Made by a program: the position numbers and the translations under genes | Shown: positions 1 through 8,692 of the stretch, one piece after another | Position numbering within the stretch: the stretch's first letter is position 1 | Layout: every line of letters begins with the position of its first letter | The notes under the pieces: model-generated | Seen by the model: the letters and a program-made list of their open reading frames with translations, nothing else | The model's database searches: none | What the model was told of the DNA's origin: nothing | Origin: Methylobacter psychrophilus | Lineage (GTDB): Bacteria; Pseudomonadota; Gammaproteobacteria; Methylococcales; Methylomonadaceae | Length of the DNA stretch: 64,000 nt | Assembly: GCF_025583945.1 (NCBI RefSeq) | Contig: NZ_JAOEGU010000002.1 | Location: forward strand, 124,001 to 188,000 | Reading direction: 5' to 3'

Positions 1-1664
1 TGCGTGATGTGGTTTATCATCACCTTTATAAGCCGGATGGCATTGCACGTTGGCTTGAAAGTCCGGATAATCCAAAGCGTAAAGAATATTTGCAACGTTT
101 TGCCGATAACGAAGGACGTACTTATTTAAACCGTTTTTATGCCAGATACCACGGCAAAACAACAGAAGAAGCAATGGGCATGCTGACCAAAAAAGTGTTT
201 GCCAAACCTTCACGCTTTACCATGCTGTATCGGGCGGTTTATCCTGATCATGACGAAATGGCACTGAGCGCTTTTCTTAATGCAAATTTAGGCAAAAATG
301 CGCTGGTCAATGAAGATGTCTATGCTCTGTACGATAAATATTCAGCAGAAAAATTTGATTTACAAGATCAGGGCTATATTACCAAGATTCATCCACTGGA
401 ATTATGGTTGGTTGGTTATTTGGCGCAGCATCCTGAAGCCTCACGCGATGAGGTTATGACGGCCAGTTATGAACAACGCCTGGAAGTTTACCGGTGGCTG
501 TTTAAGAACCATCGAAAAAATGCCCAACAGCGGCGCATTATGACCTTACTGGAAGAGGAGGCTTTTAAAGAAATTCATAGTGCCTGGAAACGCGTGGGTT
601 ATCCCTTCGAGGCATTAACCCCTTCTTACGCGACCTCTATAGGTGCATCAGGCGATAGACCGGCTGCCTTGGCCGAGCTTACCGGTATTTTGTTAAATGA
701 CGGCATCAGGTTACCGGCTGTGCGGTTTGAAAGTTTACATTACGCTGTAGGTACCCCTTATGAAACGCTAATGAACAAGACTCCGGATCAAGGTCAGCGT
801 ATCTTTGCGCCTGAAATTGCCAAGGTTGCCCGTGGTGCGATGGTTGGAGTGGTAGCAGGAGGAACCGCCGGTCGTCTTAATGGTGTTTATACGGACACTG
901 AAGGTAAGCCATTATCAGTAGGTGGAAAAACCGGAACCGGAGATCATCGTAAACAAGTATGGGCTGCTGGTGGCCATCTGCTGGAATCAAAGTTTATCAG
1001 TCGTGCTGCTACGTTTACATTCTTTCTGGGTGATCAATTTTTTGGGGTGATTACGGCCTATGTAGAGGGAGATAATGCCGGACTTTATCACTTCACCAGT
1101 TCATTACCGGTACAAATAATCAAGTTTCTTAAACCGGTATTATCACCGTTAATAAATAACACCTTGCCTGCTGAAGAAATCACCAAGCCGATAGCTAACG
1201 TGATCATTGTTGAAAATGTCAAGCCTGTCATTACATTACCGGTGGCTAAAGTTGTCAGTCCTTTGGTTGAGAAGGTGTCTACCAAAGTTATCAAACCTGC
1301 TGCTGAAAAAACCGTCGCTAAAGTGGTCAAGCCGCTAGTTGAAAAAGTGCCGGCTCAAATTACCAAGCCCGTTGCAGAAAAAGCCGTTACTAAAGTCGTC
1401 AAGCCATTGTTTGAAAAAGCACCCGCTAAGGTGACCAAGCCTGTTGCAGAAAAAGCCGTTGCTAAAGTGACCAAACCTGCTGCTGAAAAAGTCGTCGCTA
1501 AAGTGACCAAGCCTTCAGTTAAAGAAGTAACACCTGAAGCGATTAAGCCGCCGGTTAAAGCAGCATTGGCTAAAAATCCCAAGCCACCAGTCACCGCAAC
1601 AGATAAAAGTGATAGTGCTACCCGATATTTTAAGTATCCTATACCACCTACGTTAACCCAGTAA
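1..1664 (+). CDS. Class A penicillin-binding protein-like transpeptidase, C-terminal part (5' end outside window)
   Basis: The frame is open to the left edge, so the true start lies upstream and this is a partial gene. A KTGT box (GGKTGTG, near base 925) is the third conserved motif of penicillin-binding transpeptidases that cross-link peptidoglycan in the periplasm. The preceding region (YATSIGASGDRPAALAEL, then FAPEIAKVARGAM) resembles the transpeptidase part of bifunctional PBP1-type enzymes. The last ~150 residues are a Lys/Ala/Val/Pro-rich tail of imperfect repeats of about 12 residues (VTKPxxEKxxAK type), an unusual addition that may span or bind the cell wall. No link with the nif genes is apparent. 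Confidence 0.72.
   Translation, partial: RDVVYHHLYKPDGIARWLESPDNPKRKEYLQRFADNEGRTYLNRFYARYHGKTTEEAMGMLTKKVFAKPSRFTMLYRAVYPDHDEMALSAFLNANLGKNALVNEDVYALYDKYSAEKFDLQDQGYITKIHPLELWLVGYLAQHPEASRDEVMTASYEQRLEVYRWLFKNHRKNAQQRRIMTLLEEEAFKEIHSAWKRVGYPFEALTPSYATSIGASGDRPAALAELTGILLNDGIRLPAVRFESLHYAVGTPYETLMNKTPDQGQRIFAPEIAKVARGAMVGVVAGGTAGRLNGVYTDTEGKPLSVGGKTGTGDHRKQVWAAGGHLLESKFISRAATFTFFLGDQFFGVITAYVEGDNAGLYHFTSSLPVQIIKFLKPVLSPLINNTLPAEEITKPIANVIIVENVKPVITLPVAKVVSPLVEKVSTKVIKPAAEKTVAKVVKPLVEKVPAQITKPVAEKAVTKVVKPLFEKAPAKVTKPVAEKAVAKVTKPAAEKVVAKVTKPSVKEVTPEAIKPPVKAALAKNPKPPVTATDKSDSATRYFKYPIPPTLTQ
1195..1580 (+). repeat. In-frame tandem repeats coding a Lys/Pro-rich tail
   Basis: Degenerate in-frame repeats of about 33-36 bases code for units such as KVTKPVAEKAVA. 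They form the C-terminal tail of the penicillin-binding protein. The same units read in reverse produce long but spurious open frames on the minus strand. Confidence 0.7.
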
Positions 1665-1704
1665 AAAAGATTGTTGTTAAGTAAGTTTTTGTGGTTGATT
1701 TACT

Positions 1705-2295
1705 TTATATTTGCGCTTCTAGTTCAGATAGCTCTGCCAGAGTATTGATATTAATAAATACCTCCGGCTCGTTACTAAAATCTGCCTTCACCATTTTTTG
1801 TTGTTCCAACCATTGGCTAATTTTACGATCACCACTAGCCAGGTAATCTTGCAAGCCGAATTTTAGTGATGTTTTTATCGCCAAAAAAACCGGATGCAAG
1901 CGTTCTCCATCAAAAGCAACAGCCACATCAGCCGCATTTTCTGCGCGTGTAGCCAGCAGTTTTTGCAAATGTTCAGCTTTAATTAATGGCGAATCACAAG
2001 GGACAACAACCAATACCTCGGCATCGGTATAAATCATTGCCGTTAATACACCCGCCAAAGGCCCGTCAAAGCTGCCAGTTTGATCGGGTATTACCGGTAA
2101 CCCAAACGCCTGATACTGCTCCCTGTTACGATTGGCATTGATAATTGACTCATCCGCAACGGCGGTGAGAGCCGCTATGGCATAGCTTACCATCGGGCGA
2201 CCCTTATAATTTATCAGGCCTTTATCCTGATTATTCATGCGTCTGGCTAATCCGCCAGCAAGAATGACCCCGGCTACTTTTGTTTGATTGTTCAT
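1705..2295 (-). CDS. mobA: Molybdenum cofactor guanylyltransferase MobA
   Basis: The 196-residue product transfers GMP from GTP to Mo-molybdopterin in the cytoplasm, making the bis-MGD cofactor of DMSO-reductase-type enzymes. The N-terminal nucleotide-binding signature GVILAGGLARRMN and the following DKGL are diagnostic of MobA, and the VVPCDSP stretch is the metal/nucleotide-binding acidic region. Length fits the family. Nitrogenase uses FeMo-co rather than molybdopterin, so its place beside the nif island may reflect shared molybdate demand (for example nitrate reductase) or chance. The Shine-Dalgarno sequence is weak. Confidence 0.93.
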   Translation of the reverse strand: MNNQTKVAGVILAGGLARRMNNQDKGLINYKGRPMVSYAIAALTAVADESIINANRNREQYQAFGLPVIPDQTGSFDGPLAGVLTAMIYTDAEVLVVVPCDSPLIKAEHLQKLLATRAENAADVAVAFDGERLHPVFLAIKTSLKFGLQDYLASGDRKISQWLEQQKMVKADFSNEPEVFININTLAELSELEAQI

Positions 2296-2436
2296 AATGC
2301 TAAGCTTTGTTTGTGACTGCGAGCGGTTATAATTAAAAGATGAGCCAACAAAGCATTAGTTGATTTCCAATGACTGCGCTGTGCTTATCGCCCATTAACC
2401 GGGCATATTTTTTTATCTTCTGATTTATGGGAATAA

Positions 2437-2847
2437 ATGTTAACAATGAAAAATAAATATATAGTCTCTGTTTTAACCCTTTGCTTGGGTGCAGCCATTA
2501 CCGGTTGTGCAACAGCGCCTGAAAAAACTATTGAACAAGTATCTACACCAACGCCTTTAGCCAATGATTATCCCACAAGAGATCGTGTTGAATATGTTTT
2601 AAACTGTATTGCACAACATGGTGGTCTCACTTATGTCAGGCAATATGCTTGTGGATGTAAGATTGATAAAATTGCTGAAAAAATGACTTTTTCTGATTTT
2701 GAATCGGCAAAAACCTTTAGCTATTTAAGTAAGGGACAGACCGGTGATGCCGGAGCTGTTTTTCGTGATCCTGCCCAGTCCAAAGATTTACGGACACGGC
2801 TTAAAGAAGCCGAAGCCTCTGCTGAAAAAAGCTGTTTTGTAAAATAA
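2437..2847 (+). CDS. Small putative lipoprotein of unknown function
   Basis: The 136-residue protein begins with a signal peptide (KNKYIVSVLTLCLGAAITGC) whose ITGC ends in a lipobox-like cysteine, so it is probably lipidated and exported. The mature part has three further clustered cysteines (LNC, then YACGC) and a final C near the end, which may form disulfides in the periplasm. No family was recognised. A second ATG nine bases downstream is an equally good start. It stands alone, in the opposite direction to mobA. Confidence 0.6.
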   Translation: MLTMKNKYIVSVLTLCLGAAITGCATAPEKTIEQVSTPTPLANDYPTRDRVEYVLNCIAQHGGLTYVRQYACGCKIDKIAEKMTFSDFESAKTFSYLSKGQTGDAGAVFRDPAQSKDLRTRLKEAEASAEKSCFVK

Positions 2848-2941
2848 GATTATTTCTTGCGAATAGTCGTCCCGGCTTGCTGGTATTTTTATTTATTGAC
2901 TGTGTTGTCAAAATAGCAAGTAGCCTCGATGTAATGCAGCA

Positions 2942-3075
2942 GTGCGACTGGCTGGTAATCAGTTAATTACTTGGTGTAAGTCCAGTCATTGTCCTGTGAG
3001 AAGGGAAAATGTAGGTGAAAGCTATGTTCCACGCGGTCACGGATGTGGAAAACAGAAAGATATTAACACCTTGTA
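2942..3075 (+). mobile_element. Probable 5' fragment of a group II intron
   Basis: The stretch opens with GTGCGAC, the usual 5' end of bacterial group II introns. It continues with GGTGTAAGTCCAGTC, a domain I-like stem partner of GACTGG just downstream of the start, and then AGAAGGGA and GGTGAAAGC blocks typical of domain I. No reverse transcriptase frame and no domain V/VI sequence follow, so it would be a dead 5' remnant. The call rests on recalled consensus only. Confidence 0.42.
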
Positions 3076-3505
3076 ATATATAGTCTTAAACACGTTCAAA
3101 AAACCGCAATCTTGACCGCTCGGAGTATATATCACTCAACGCCAAGAAAGTTTATATCAATACTTCGGACAGTTTTTATAATTGATACTTTACCAATATA
3201 AGGCTTGTGGCAGTTTGTGGATAATTAAATCAAACTTATGCAAAATATAGAGTGGAGTTAAATTCTAACTAATTGAAAATTAGTAAGTTATTTATTAGTA
3301 TAAATATTAGGTTTTTTAGGTGATTCGCCAAATAACATAACATTTCAATAGCTTAAAGCTATCAAAAGTATTGATTTATAAGGGCAGGTAAAAAAGACAG
3401 ACCATCGATTTAAGGCTATAGGGGGTGTCAATATAACCGAATTACGCAGGACTTTTGGGATTTATTTTCATCATAAGATTGTACAAAAGGTGTGCGTCAG
3501 CTTTT
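3076..3505. other. Gene-free AT-rich stretch
   Basis: No open frame with a plausible ribosome site, no promoter and no repeat was recognised in this AT-rich stretch between the intron-like remnant and rseC. It may be further decayed intron or mobile DNA. Confidence 0.4.
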
Positions 3506-3943
3506 TTATATTTTCCTGACAACAACAGGTCGGGCGTAATAGTTCAGTATCAACAGGCGTTGGGCTTTATTGATTAGCCACAGCGACAGAACAAAGCAGA
3601 GCAGGGCGCTACACGCAATCCACAAGTCTGCATATTGGTCATTATCCGTGAGTAACCAATCGGCAATGCCGGCACCTGTAAACAGGGCGATTAAAGGCAT
3701 TAGATACAATAATAAAGACGCACGTAGTAACAAGTTTTCATCAATTGCCACCATAACTTCATCGCCGGTTTTTAGTTGAATGTTGCAATCTACCGGCACT
3801 GATTTTTTTTTAAGAACGCTGCCAATGGCGTTGGTTGTACAAGATGCTTTTTGTTGGCAGCCGCCGCAAGCATTATTTTGTCCGCTTTCGACCCAGACCT
3901 GGTGATTTTCTATTTTTACCACGACCGCTAATTCTTCAATCAT
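3506..3943 (-). CDS. rseC: RseC/MucC family inner-membrane protein
   Basis: The product of about 145 residues has an N-terminal cytoplasmic part with a cysteine cluster (CGGCQQKASC) and two C-terminal membrane segments (LLLYLMPLIALFTGAGIADWL and IACSALLCFVLSLWLI), the RseC/MucC layout. In E. coli RseC modulates sigma-E signalling and assists the Rsx/Rnf-type SoxR-reducing system. Here the genome fragment also carries an rnf operon, so a role with Rnf electron transfer is a reasonable inference. An in-frame GTG six bases upstream (3949) could also be the start. It closely follows the Rieske gene and is probably co-transcribed with it and nifF. Confidence 0.82.
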   Translation of the reverse strand: MIEELAVVVKIENHQVWVESGQNNACGGCQQKASCTTNAIGSVLKKKSVPVDCNIQLKTGDEVMVAIDENLLLRASLLLYLMPLIALFTGAGIADWLLTDNDQYADLWIACSALLCFVLSLWLINKAQRLLILNYYARPVVVRKI

Positions 3944-3953
3944 AATCACACCA

Positions 3954-4319
3954 TTAATCGCTAAGTGTCAGATGCTTTTCGGCAAAATAAAGTGTGCCAT
4001 CAATTTCTTCCAGACGTAGTGCCTGCAAGCATTGTCCAAAACAAACCGGACTTTGGCATTCACCGGTTTTTGGCTCAAAGACAAAGCCGTGCATGGAGCA
4101 ACGCAGATATTTTCCGGTTTCGTCAAAGATAGCGTCCTGTTGACAATTTAAAGGCCTGTGCATGTGCATACAATTATTGATGTATGCGTAAGTCGATTCT
4201 TCAAAAGCGAAAATTATGACTGAAACAGGCTGTTTTTTATAGTTGACGTGACGAATTAAAAAGTTGGTTTCTTCCAGTTCACGACGTGTGCAAGCCGGTT
4301 TTTTGTTATCGTTTGCCAT
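3954..4319 (-). CDS. Rieske-type [2Fe-2S] protein, nif-linked
   Basis: This 121-residue soluble protein has the Rieske ligands CMHMH (C-x-H) and, after about 20 residues, CSMHGF (C-x-x-H), followed by the family's FEPKTGEC loop. No membrane anchor is seen, so it resembles ferredoxins of the NirD/biphenyl-dioxygenase type. Four extra cysteines (ECQSPVCFGQC) lie after the second motif. The start was set at the ATG seven codons inside the longest frame because AGGAG stands seven bases before it. It lies directly after nifF, which suggests a redox role around nitrogenase; the partner is unknown. Confidence 0.85.
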   Translation of the reverse strand: MANDNKKPACTRRELEETNFLIRHVNYKKQPVSVIIFAFEESTYAYINNCMHMHRPLNCQQDAIFDETGKYLRCSMHGFVFEPKTGECQSPVCFGQCLQALRLEEIDGTLYFAEKHLTLSD

Positions 4320-4389
4320 AGCTACTCCTGTTTTGATCATTGGCTCGATCTGTTGGGTTACGGCTACCGCCTAACCCAACCTACAAATA

Positions 4390-4923
4390 TTAATCCCAAG
4401 TCTTTGCCAACATTTCTAACCAGGCAGCCAGCCTGTCCGATGTCAGGTCTTTCTGATTTTCCTGATCCAAGGCCAAACCTACAAAGTGACCATTAATAAC
4501 AGCCTTGGAGGACTGAAATTTATAACCCTCTGTAGCCCATTCACCAATGATGGTGGCACCACATTGTTTAAACTGTTCGTATAGATAAAATACTGCATCA
4601 ACGAATTCAGCGGGATAACTTTTTTGATTACCCAGCCCATAAATAGCCACTTTTTTACCGCTAAAATCCTGTCCTGTCAGCGTTGGCAAAAACTCCTCCC
4701 AACTTTCAGTCGCGTTGCCGGTTGACAATCCCGGTAACAAGCCTTCGCCATAAGTAGGCGTACCTAAAATCAAAATATCAAACGCCAACAAATCAGTCAC
4801 TTTGGCATTGCGTATATTCACCGGTTTGGCAGCAACACCGGAACCCAGTGCCGTTGTAATATCCTTGGCAATACGTCGGGTGTTGCCGGTATCAGTCCCA
4901 AAAAAAACGCCTACTTTAGCCAT
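4390..4923 (-). CDS. nifF: Nitrogenase-type flavodoxin NifF
   Basis: The 177-residue long-chain flavodoxin carries FMN and donates electrons to the Fe protein NifH. The phosphate-binding loop FGTDTGNTRRIA is at residues 8-19, and the flavin-stacking loops are GTPTYGEGLLPG and GLGNQKSYPAEFVDAV. The last contains the loop that marks long-chain NifF-type flavodoxins. AGGAAG precedes the ATG. It stands at the end of the nifU-to-clpX block, the same place as in Azotobacter vinelandii (from memory). It is followed by the Rieske and RseC genes. Confidence 0.95.
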   Translation of the reverse strand: MAKVGVFFGTDTGNTRRIAKDITTALGSGVAAKPVNIRNAKVTDLLAFDILILGTPTYGEGLLPGLSTGNATESWEEFLPTLTGQDFSGKKVAIYGLGNQKSYPAEFVDAVFYLYEQFKQCGATIIGEWATEGYKFQSSKAVINGHFVGLALDQENQKDLTSDRLAAWLEMLAKTWD

Positions 4924-5032
4924 GACTTCCTCACTATAAAATGGACGCCTGATGTTTTAATTTCAGGGCAGGTTAATGTACTCCGCACGGTCACATTTTC
5001 GGTTTCCTGATCGGTTATTTTATCTGATAACC

Positions 5033-5081
5033 GCGTTGCAAAAACAGTTACATAGCCAGCTATGCGCCTGTTTTTACACCT
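5033..5081 (-). repeat. Dispersed repeat, copy 1 (hairpin core CATAGC..GCTATG)
   Basis: About 49 bases match, on the opposite strand, a copy at 31716-31764. Shared blocks are AGGTGTAAAAA, CATAGCnGGCTATGTAACT and TTTTTnnAACGC, with a small inverted repeat in the middle. It lies in the leader of nifF. It also creates a false 70-codon reading frame. Confidence 0.7.
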
Positions 5082-5144
5082 TGCTCTGGAATAAAATAAC
5101 TCGATTATAAACTCCGTAAACATGATCGCGCGGAGTATAGATTG

Positions 5145-5759
5145 TTAAAGATTTATTTGCAGCAGCCCGGCTTCCTTGTTGATCTGTTTTTCCTGCCATT
5201 CGTTAGGGGTATAAGCTTTTACGCTGACGGCGTGGAGTTTTCCTGAAGCCAGCGGCTCTTTCAAGGTTACCATAACCGCTTGCTGTTTTTTAACCAAAGC
5301 CAGGTCAGTAAATTGCTCGCTAACCACAGTAATCAATAAATCACAGCCTTCGCCTTCGACCAGAACTTTGGCATCAGGAATGCCTGATTGCACCAGTTGT
5401 TCAATAGCACTAATGGATAGGCCCTCTTTTTTGGCTTCTACTGTCTTTGGCGCGGCCGAGGTTAACAGGGGTAATAAACTACCGTTATTTGACAGTTCTT
5501 CAATGATGTCACAACCCCCAACCAGTTCGCCGTTAACAAATAGCTGCGGATAAGTTGGCCAGTGCGAAATACTCGGTAACTTTTCACGGATAAAAGGGGC
5601 TTCCAATATATTGACATAAGCATATGGAATATGGGTTGCATTTAAAATACCGACTGATTTGGCTGAAAATCCACATTGCGGATTAGCAGGCACCCCTTTC
5701 ATATACAAAATGACAGGGTTGGTTGCCAGTTGATGACGGATTTTGTCTTCGGTTTTCAT
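5145..5759 (-). CDS. Fusion of monothiol glutaredoxin (Grx4 type) and BolA domain
   Basis: Residues 1-105 form a Grx4-type monothiol glutaredoxin: KGVPANPQCGFSAK holds the CGFS active site that binds a [2Fe-2S] cluster, and WPTYPQLFVNGELVGGCDII is the glutathione-binding part. Residues ~115-195 are a BolA domain (ISAIEQLVQSGIPDAKVLVEGEG, then GKLHAVSVKAYT, where the histidine is the likely cluster ligand). Grx4 and BolA normally form a heterodimer that carries Fe-S clusters; here they are one chain. The position between clpX and nifF suggests cluster delivery or repair for nitrogenase. Upstream lies a 230-base repeat-rich gap. Confidence 0.88.
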   Translation of the reverse strand: MKTEDKIRHQLATNPVILYMKGVPANPQCGFSAKSVGILNATHIPYAYVNILEAPFIREKLPSISHWPTYPQLFVNGELVGGCDIIEELSNNGSLLPLLTSAAPKTVEAKKEGLSISAIEQLVQSGIPDAKVLVEGEGCDLLITVVSEQFTDLALVKKQQAVMVTLKEPLASGKLHAVSVKAYTPNEWQEKQINKEAGLLQINL

Positions 5760-5799
5760 GATATTCCCGTTTATTGTCTAATAATGTAAAGAGTTAAAT

Positions 5800-5975
5800 A
5801 ATTACCACGAAGGCACGAAGTTCACGAAGAAAAAGCCTCAAAGTACAAGCTTGGTGTCTTTGTGGTGTTCTTGCGATAAGTTGATGTCCAAGTTATTGTT
5901 CAAAAGTTTTTACCAGCGTTTTTAAAGCGATTAAAGTCTTTAAACGTTTCAGTCGGGGTTACAAACCCCGGCCGG
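5800..5975. repeat. Composite of two dispersed repeats
   Basis: A CACGAAGGCACGAAG-type block (5802-5830) is followed by an AAAGTCTTTAAACGTTT block ending in GGGGTTACAAACCCCGGCCGG. The same two blocks occur in the same order at about 14968-15262. The first block recurs near 32960 and in reverse near 46470 and 53212. Confidence 0.6.
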
Positions 5976-5990
5976 CATTGGCTATGATTT

Positions 5991-7268
5991 TTACGTTCCC
6001 GCCTGTTGTCTGAGTTTAATTTCAGCTTTTTTAAGCAATCTGATTTCACCTTCTCCTCTAACGACTTCGGCATCAACTATGCATTGCTCAATATCGTCAC
6101 AGGAAGGAATATCAAACATGGTTCTTCTGAGAATCTGTTCCAAAATGCTTCGCAAGCCTCGGGCGCCTGTTTCACGTTCTATGGCTTTTTTGGCGATTTC
6201 AACCAGAGCATCGGGTTCAAACTTTAGCTCTACACCATCGTAGGCAAATAATTGTTGATACTGACGAACCAGCGCATTTTTAGGCTCGGTTAAAATTCTG
6301 ATCAATGAATCTATATCCAGAGGTTCCAGCGGTGCCAATACCGGAAAACGACCAATAAATTCAGGAATCAAACCAAATTTACGCAAATCACTGGGTTGTG
6401 TGGCATTAAGCAAGGCTTCAAGTGCGGGTTTATCAGACGTGTCGTTTACTTCAGCATGAAAACCGATGGCAGAATTGGTAGGCAGCAAGCGTTTTTCTAC
6501 ATATTTTTCCAGGCCTGGAAATGAACCGCCGGCAATAAACAGAATATTGCGCGTATCAATGGTCATTTCACTGTCCTTGTTGCGTTGACCTTTTCCGGAA
6601 ACCTTGACATGCGAACCTTCGACCAACCGCAGTAATGCTTGTTGGACACCTTCACCGGAAACATCACGCGTTCCGGTTTGTTGTTCGGGACTGCGGGCAA
6701 TTTTGTCAATTTCATCCAGATAGACAATACCCCATTCTGCATTGGCCATATTGCCTTCTGCGACATCCAATAATCTGACCAGAATGTTTTCGACATCGTC
6801 GCCCACATAGCCCGCCTGGGTTAGCGTTGTCGCATCAGCGATAACAAAGGGAACACCGACAATTTTAGCCAACGTGCTGGCTAATAAGGTTTTACCGGTA
6901 CCGGATGGGCCTATTAACAGAATATTGGCTTTGCCGATTTCAACATCTTTATCAAATTCACCCAGTCCGGAGTTACCGCCTTCATGTTTGAGCCGTTTGT
7001 AATGGTTATAAACAGCAACGGATAGAATTTCTTTTGCCAGATCCTGACCAATAATGTATTGATCAAGATGCGCCTTTATCTTTGCCGGAATAGGTAACGG
7101 GCCCTGCATTTCAGAAAGCTCTTTTTTTCGGCTCCAATTGCTGACAACCTGACTGGCCAGCAAAACGCAATCGCCACAAATAGTACCATCGCTACCTGCA
7201 ATCAAAGGTACCGTGGGTGATTGAGCTATGCCGCAAAAGGAACAGTGTTTAATTTCTTTATCGCTCAT
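5991..7268 (-). CDS. clpX: Nif-linked ClpX, ATP-dependent unfoldase
   Basis: The 425-residue AAA+ protein has the ClpX zinc finger (HCSFC, then CGDC), Walker A GPSGTGKT, Walker B VYLDEIDK, and sensor and arginine-finger regions ([19 protein letters not shown]). ClpX feeds substrates to the ClpP protease or remodels complexes. In A. vinelandii a second clpX lies at the end of the nifM operon, as here, so this is probably a nitrogenase-dedicated paralog that turns over assembly proteins such as NifB or NifEN; that is inference. No clpP is nearby. The start was chosen at the ATG preceded by AGGAAT, 13 codons inside the longest frame. Confidence 0.92.
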   Translation of the reverse strand: MSDKEIKHCSFCGIAQSPTVPLIAGSDGTICGDCVLLASQVVSNWSRKKELSEMQGPLPIPAKIKAHLDQYIIGQDLAKEILSVAVYNHYKRLKHEGGNSGLGEFDKDVEIGKANILLIGPSGTGKTLLASTLAKIVGVPFVIADATTLTQAGYVGDDVENILVRLLDVAEGNMANAEWGIVYLDEIDKIARSPEQQTGTRDVSGEGVQQALLRLVEGSHVKVSGKGQRNKDSEMTIDTRNILFIAGGSFPGLEKYVEKRLLPTNSAIGFHAEVNDTSDKPALEALLNATQPSDLRKFGLIPEFIGRFPVLAPLEPLDIDSLIRILTEPKNALVRQYQQLFAYDGVELKFEPDALVEIAKKAIERETGARGLRSILEQILRRTMFDIPSCDDIEQCIVDAEVVRGEGEIRLLKKAEIKLRQQAGT

Positions 7269-7362
7269 GGATAATTCCTTATGGTTACTTTGGCTAACTG
7301 ATGCCATGCATTGTAAAAAAACTTCTTTCCGTGGCTTTCATGTCCATTGAGCGTGTATAACG

Positions 7363-8211
7363 TCAGTCAGATAAACCGGCCAACCATTCGCGCTGACACG
7401 TTCGCCGCAAACGATTACGCATTATTTCACGTATTTTTGGTGTCGCTTTTTGTAACGACAACGTTTCTGCTTTTTGTATTTGTCGGCATAAAACAAGATG
7501 AAAACCGATTTCCGATTCAACAATATCGCTGACTTCACCGACTTTTATACTAAAAAGTACCGTATCCAATTCCGGATACAGCTTGCCACGGGGTACCAAT
7601 CCCAAAACACCGCCTTGCAGCGCAGTCGGACATTCAGAATGTTTTAAGGCCAGGTCAGCAAATTTATGGGGTTTCTTTTGTAATTTCTCGCTGATTTCCT
7701 GCATTCTGGCAAAAGCCGTTGCACGGATATTTTCGGGGTAGTCAGGATTAATACTGATCAATATATGACAAGCTTCACGCCGTTCTGGACGATTAAATTG
7801 TTCGCTATGTAAATGGTAATAAATGCCTATCTCTACTTCGCTGATATCGGGTGCACGTGACGCTATAAACTCCAATACCACATTAACCCTGCACTGACGA
7901 TAAAGCGCGGCTTCCAGACTATCCTTGCTGAGCCGGTTTTTTTTCAGATCACTAAAAAATGACTCATCATCAGCATAACGACCGCGGATTTCCTTATAAG
8001 CATCCTGTAATTCCTGAGCGGAAATAATAACGGCTGCCGCTTCAGGCGTATTAAGAATTCGGCTTTCAATTTTAACCTCATTGAGAGCCTGAATTTCTGC
8101 CTGTCTTAATTCAGCGGTTGGTAACTCATCCGGTGTTTTTTTAAATAGCGTCAGGGCCGCTCTTAACAAAGCATAAGGATAGGTCTGGACAGGCTGTTTG
8201 GACGGGTTCAT
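7363..8211 (-). CDS. nifM: NifM, nitrogenase Fe-protein peptidyl-prolyl isomerase
   Basis: The 282-residue protein has an N-terminal SurA-like helical region and a C-terminal parvulin domain (ACHILISIN, LKHSECPTALQGGVLGLVPRG, GFHLVLC). NifM is needed for folding and dimerisation of NifH, probably by isomerising a proline. The start is the ATG one base after the nifZ stop, with AGAGG upstream; a longer open frame reading back into nifZ is spurious. It is translationally close-coupled with nifZ and followed by clpX. Confidence 0.92.
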   Translation of the reverse strand: MNPSKQPVQTYPYALLRAALTLFKKTPDELPTAELRQAEIQALNEVKIESRILNTPEAAAVIISAQELQDAYKEIRGRYADDESFFSDLKKNRLSKDSLEAALYRQCRVNVVLEFIASRAPDISEVEIGIYYHLHSEQFNRPERREACHILISINPDYPENIRATAFARMQEISEKLQKKPHKFADLALKHSECPTALQGGVLGLVPRGKLYPELDTVLFSIKVGEVSDIVESEIGFHLVLCRQIQKAETLSLQKATPKIREIMRNRLRRTCQREWLAGLSD

Positions 8212-8212
8212 A

Positions 8213-8692
8213 TCAAACCTCTGGTTCATTAAATGATTCAGGGTGTGCGGGCGCCAGCGCCGATTCAGGCACTTGCAAGGTTCTGCCCTGAAAGGCAACA
8301 TGATATTGAATCTGTTTACTGTCTCTAAGTACCTTGAAGACTTCGCCTTCAGTACCTTTTTCAAACAGGATATTACCTTGCATGCCTAAATCAATATTAC
8401 AAACAACCCGGTCCCTAAATTCAAAGCGACTGGGGTTCCAAGGTTCATCTGCGCCGATCAGCTCTTCCAGTCGACAACCCACCATTCGGTCAACAGCCAG
8501 GAAATGAACGGTATAAATAACCTGGTCTTGTAAAAATGTACCTACATTAAGGATATTGCCGGCACTGCCCCGACGAACCAATAAGTTACCAACATCCATT
8601 CCCGGGTAGGTACCGTCATTACGGATGTTTCTGGTGACCCGAACCGCTTCACCAAATTCAAACCGGCCTTCGTCGAAACGCTCGGGATTCAT
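8213..8692 (-). CDS. nifZ: NifZ, P-cluster maturation protein
   Basis: The 159-residue protein contains two copies of the small barrel-like NifZ unit: FEFGEAVRVTRNIRNDGTYPG near the start and FEFRDRVVCNIDLGMQGNI in the second half, each followed by a YTVHF or YHVAF strand. NifZ helps form the second P-cluster of the MoFe protein. Its ATG overlaps the nifW stop by four bases (ATGA), showing translational coupling. A further NifZ-like protein is coded at 14679-14942. Confidence 0.92.
   Translation of the reverse strand: MNPERFDEGRFEFGEAVRVTRNIRNDGTYPGMDVGNLLVRRGSAGNILNVGTFLQDQVIYTVHFLAVDRMVGCRLEELIGADEPWNPSRFEFRDRVVCNIDLGMQGNILFEKGTEGEVFKVLRDSKQIQYHVAFQGRTLQVPESALAPAHPESFNEPEV

Noticed and set aside
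1195-1580. CRISPR-like array
   Set aside because: The repeats are in-frame, degenerate and contiguous, without unique spacers. No cas gene is present in the window.
4911-5123. 70-codon minus frame upstream of nifF
   Set aside because: Its coding capacity comes from the dispersed repeat at 5033-5081. A similar peptide appears in the second copy, showing a repeat rather than a gene.
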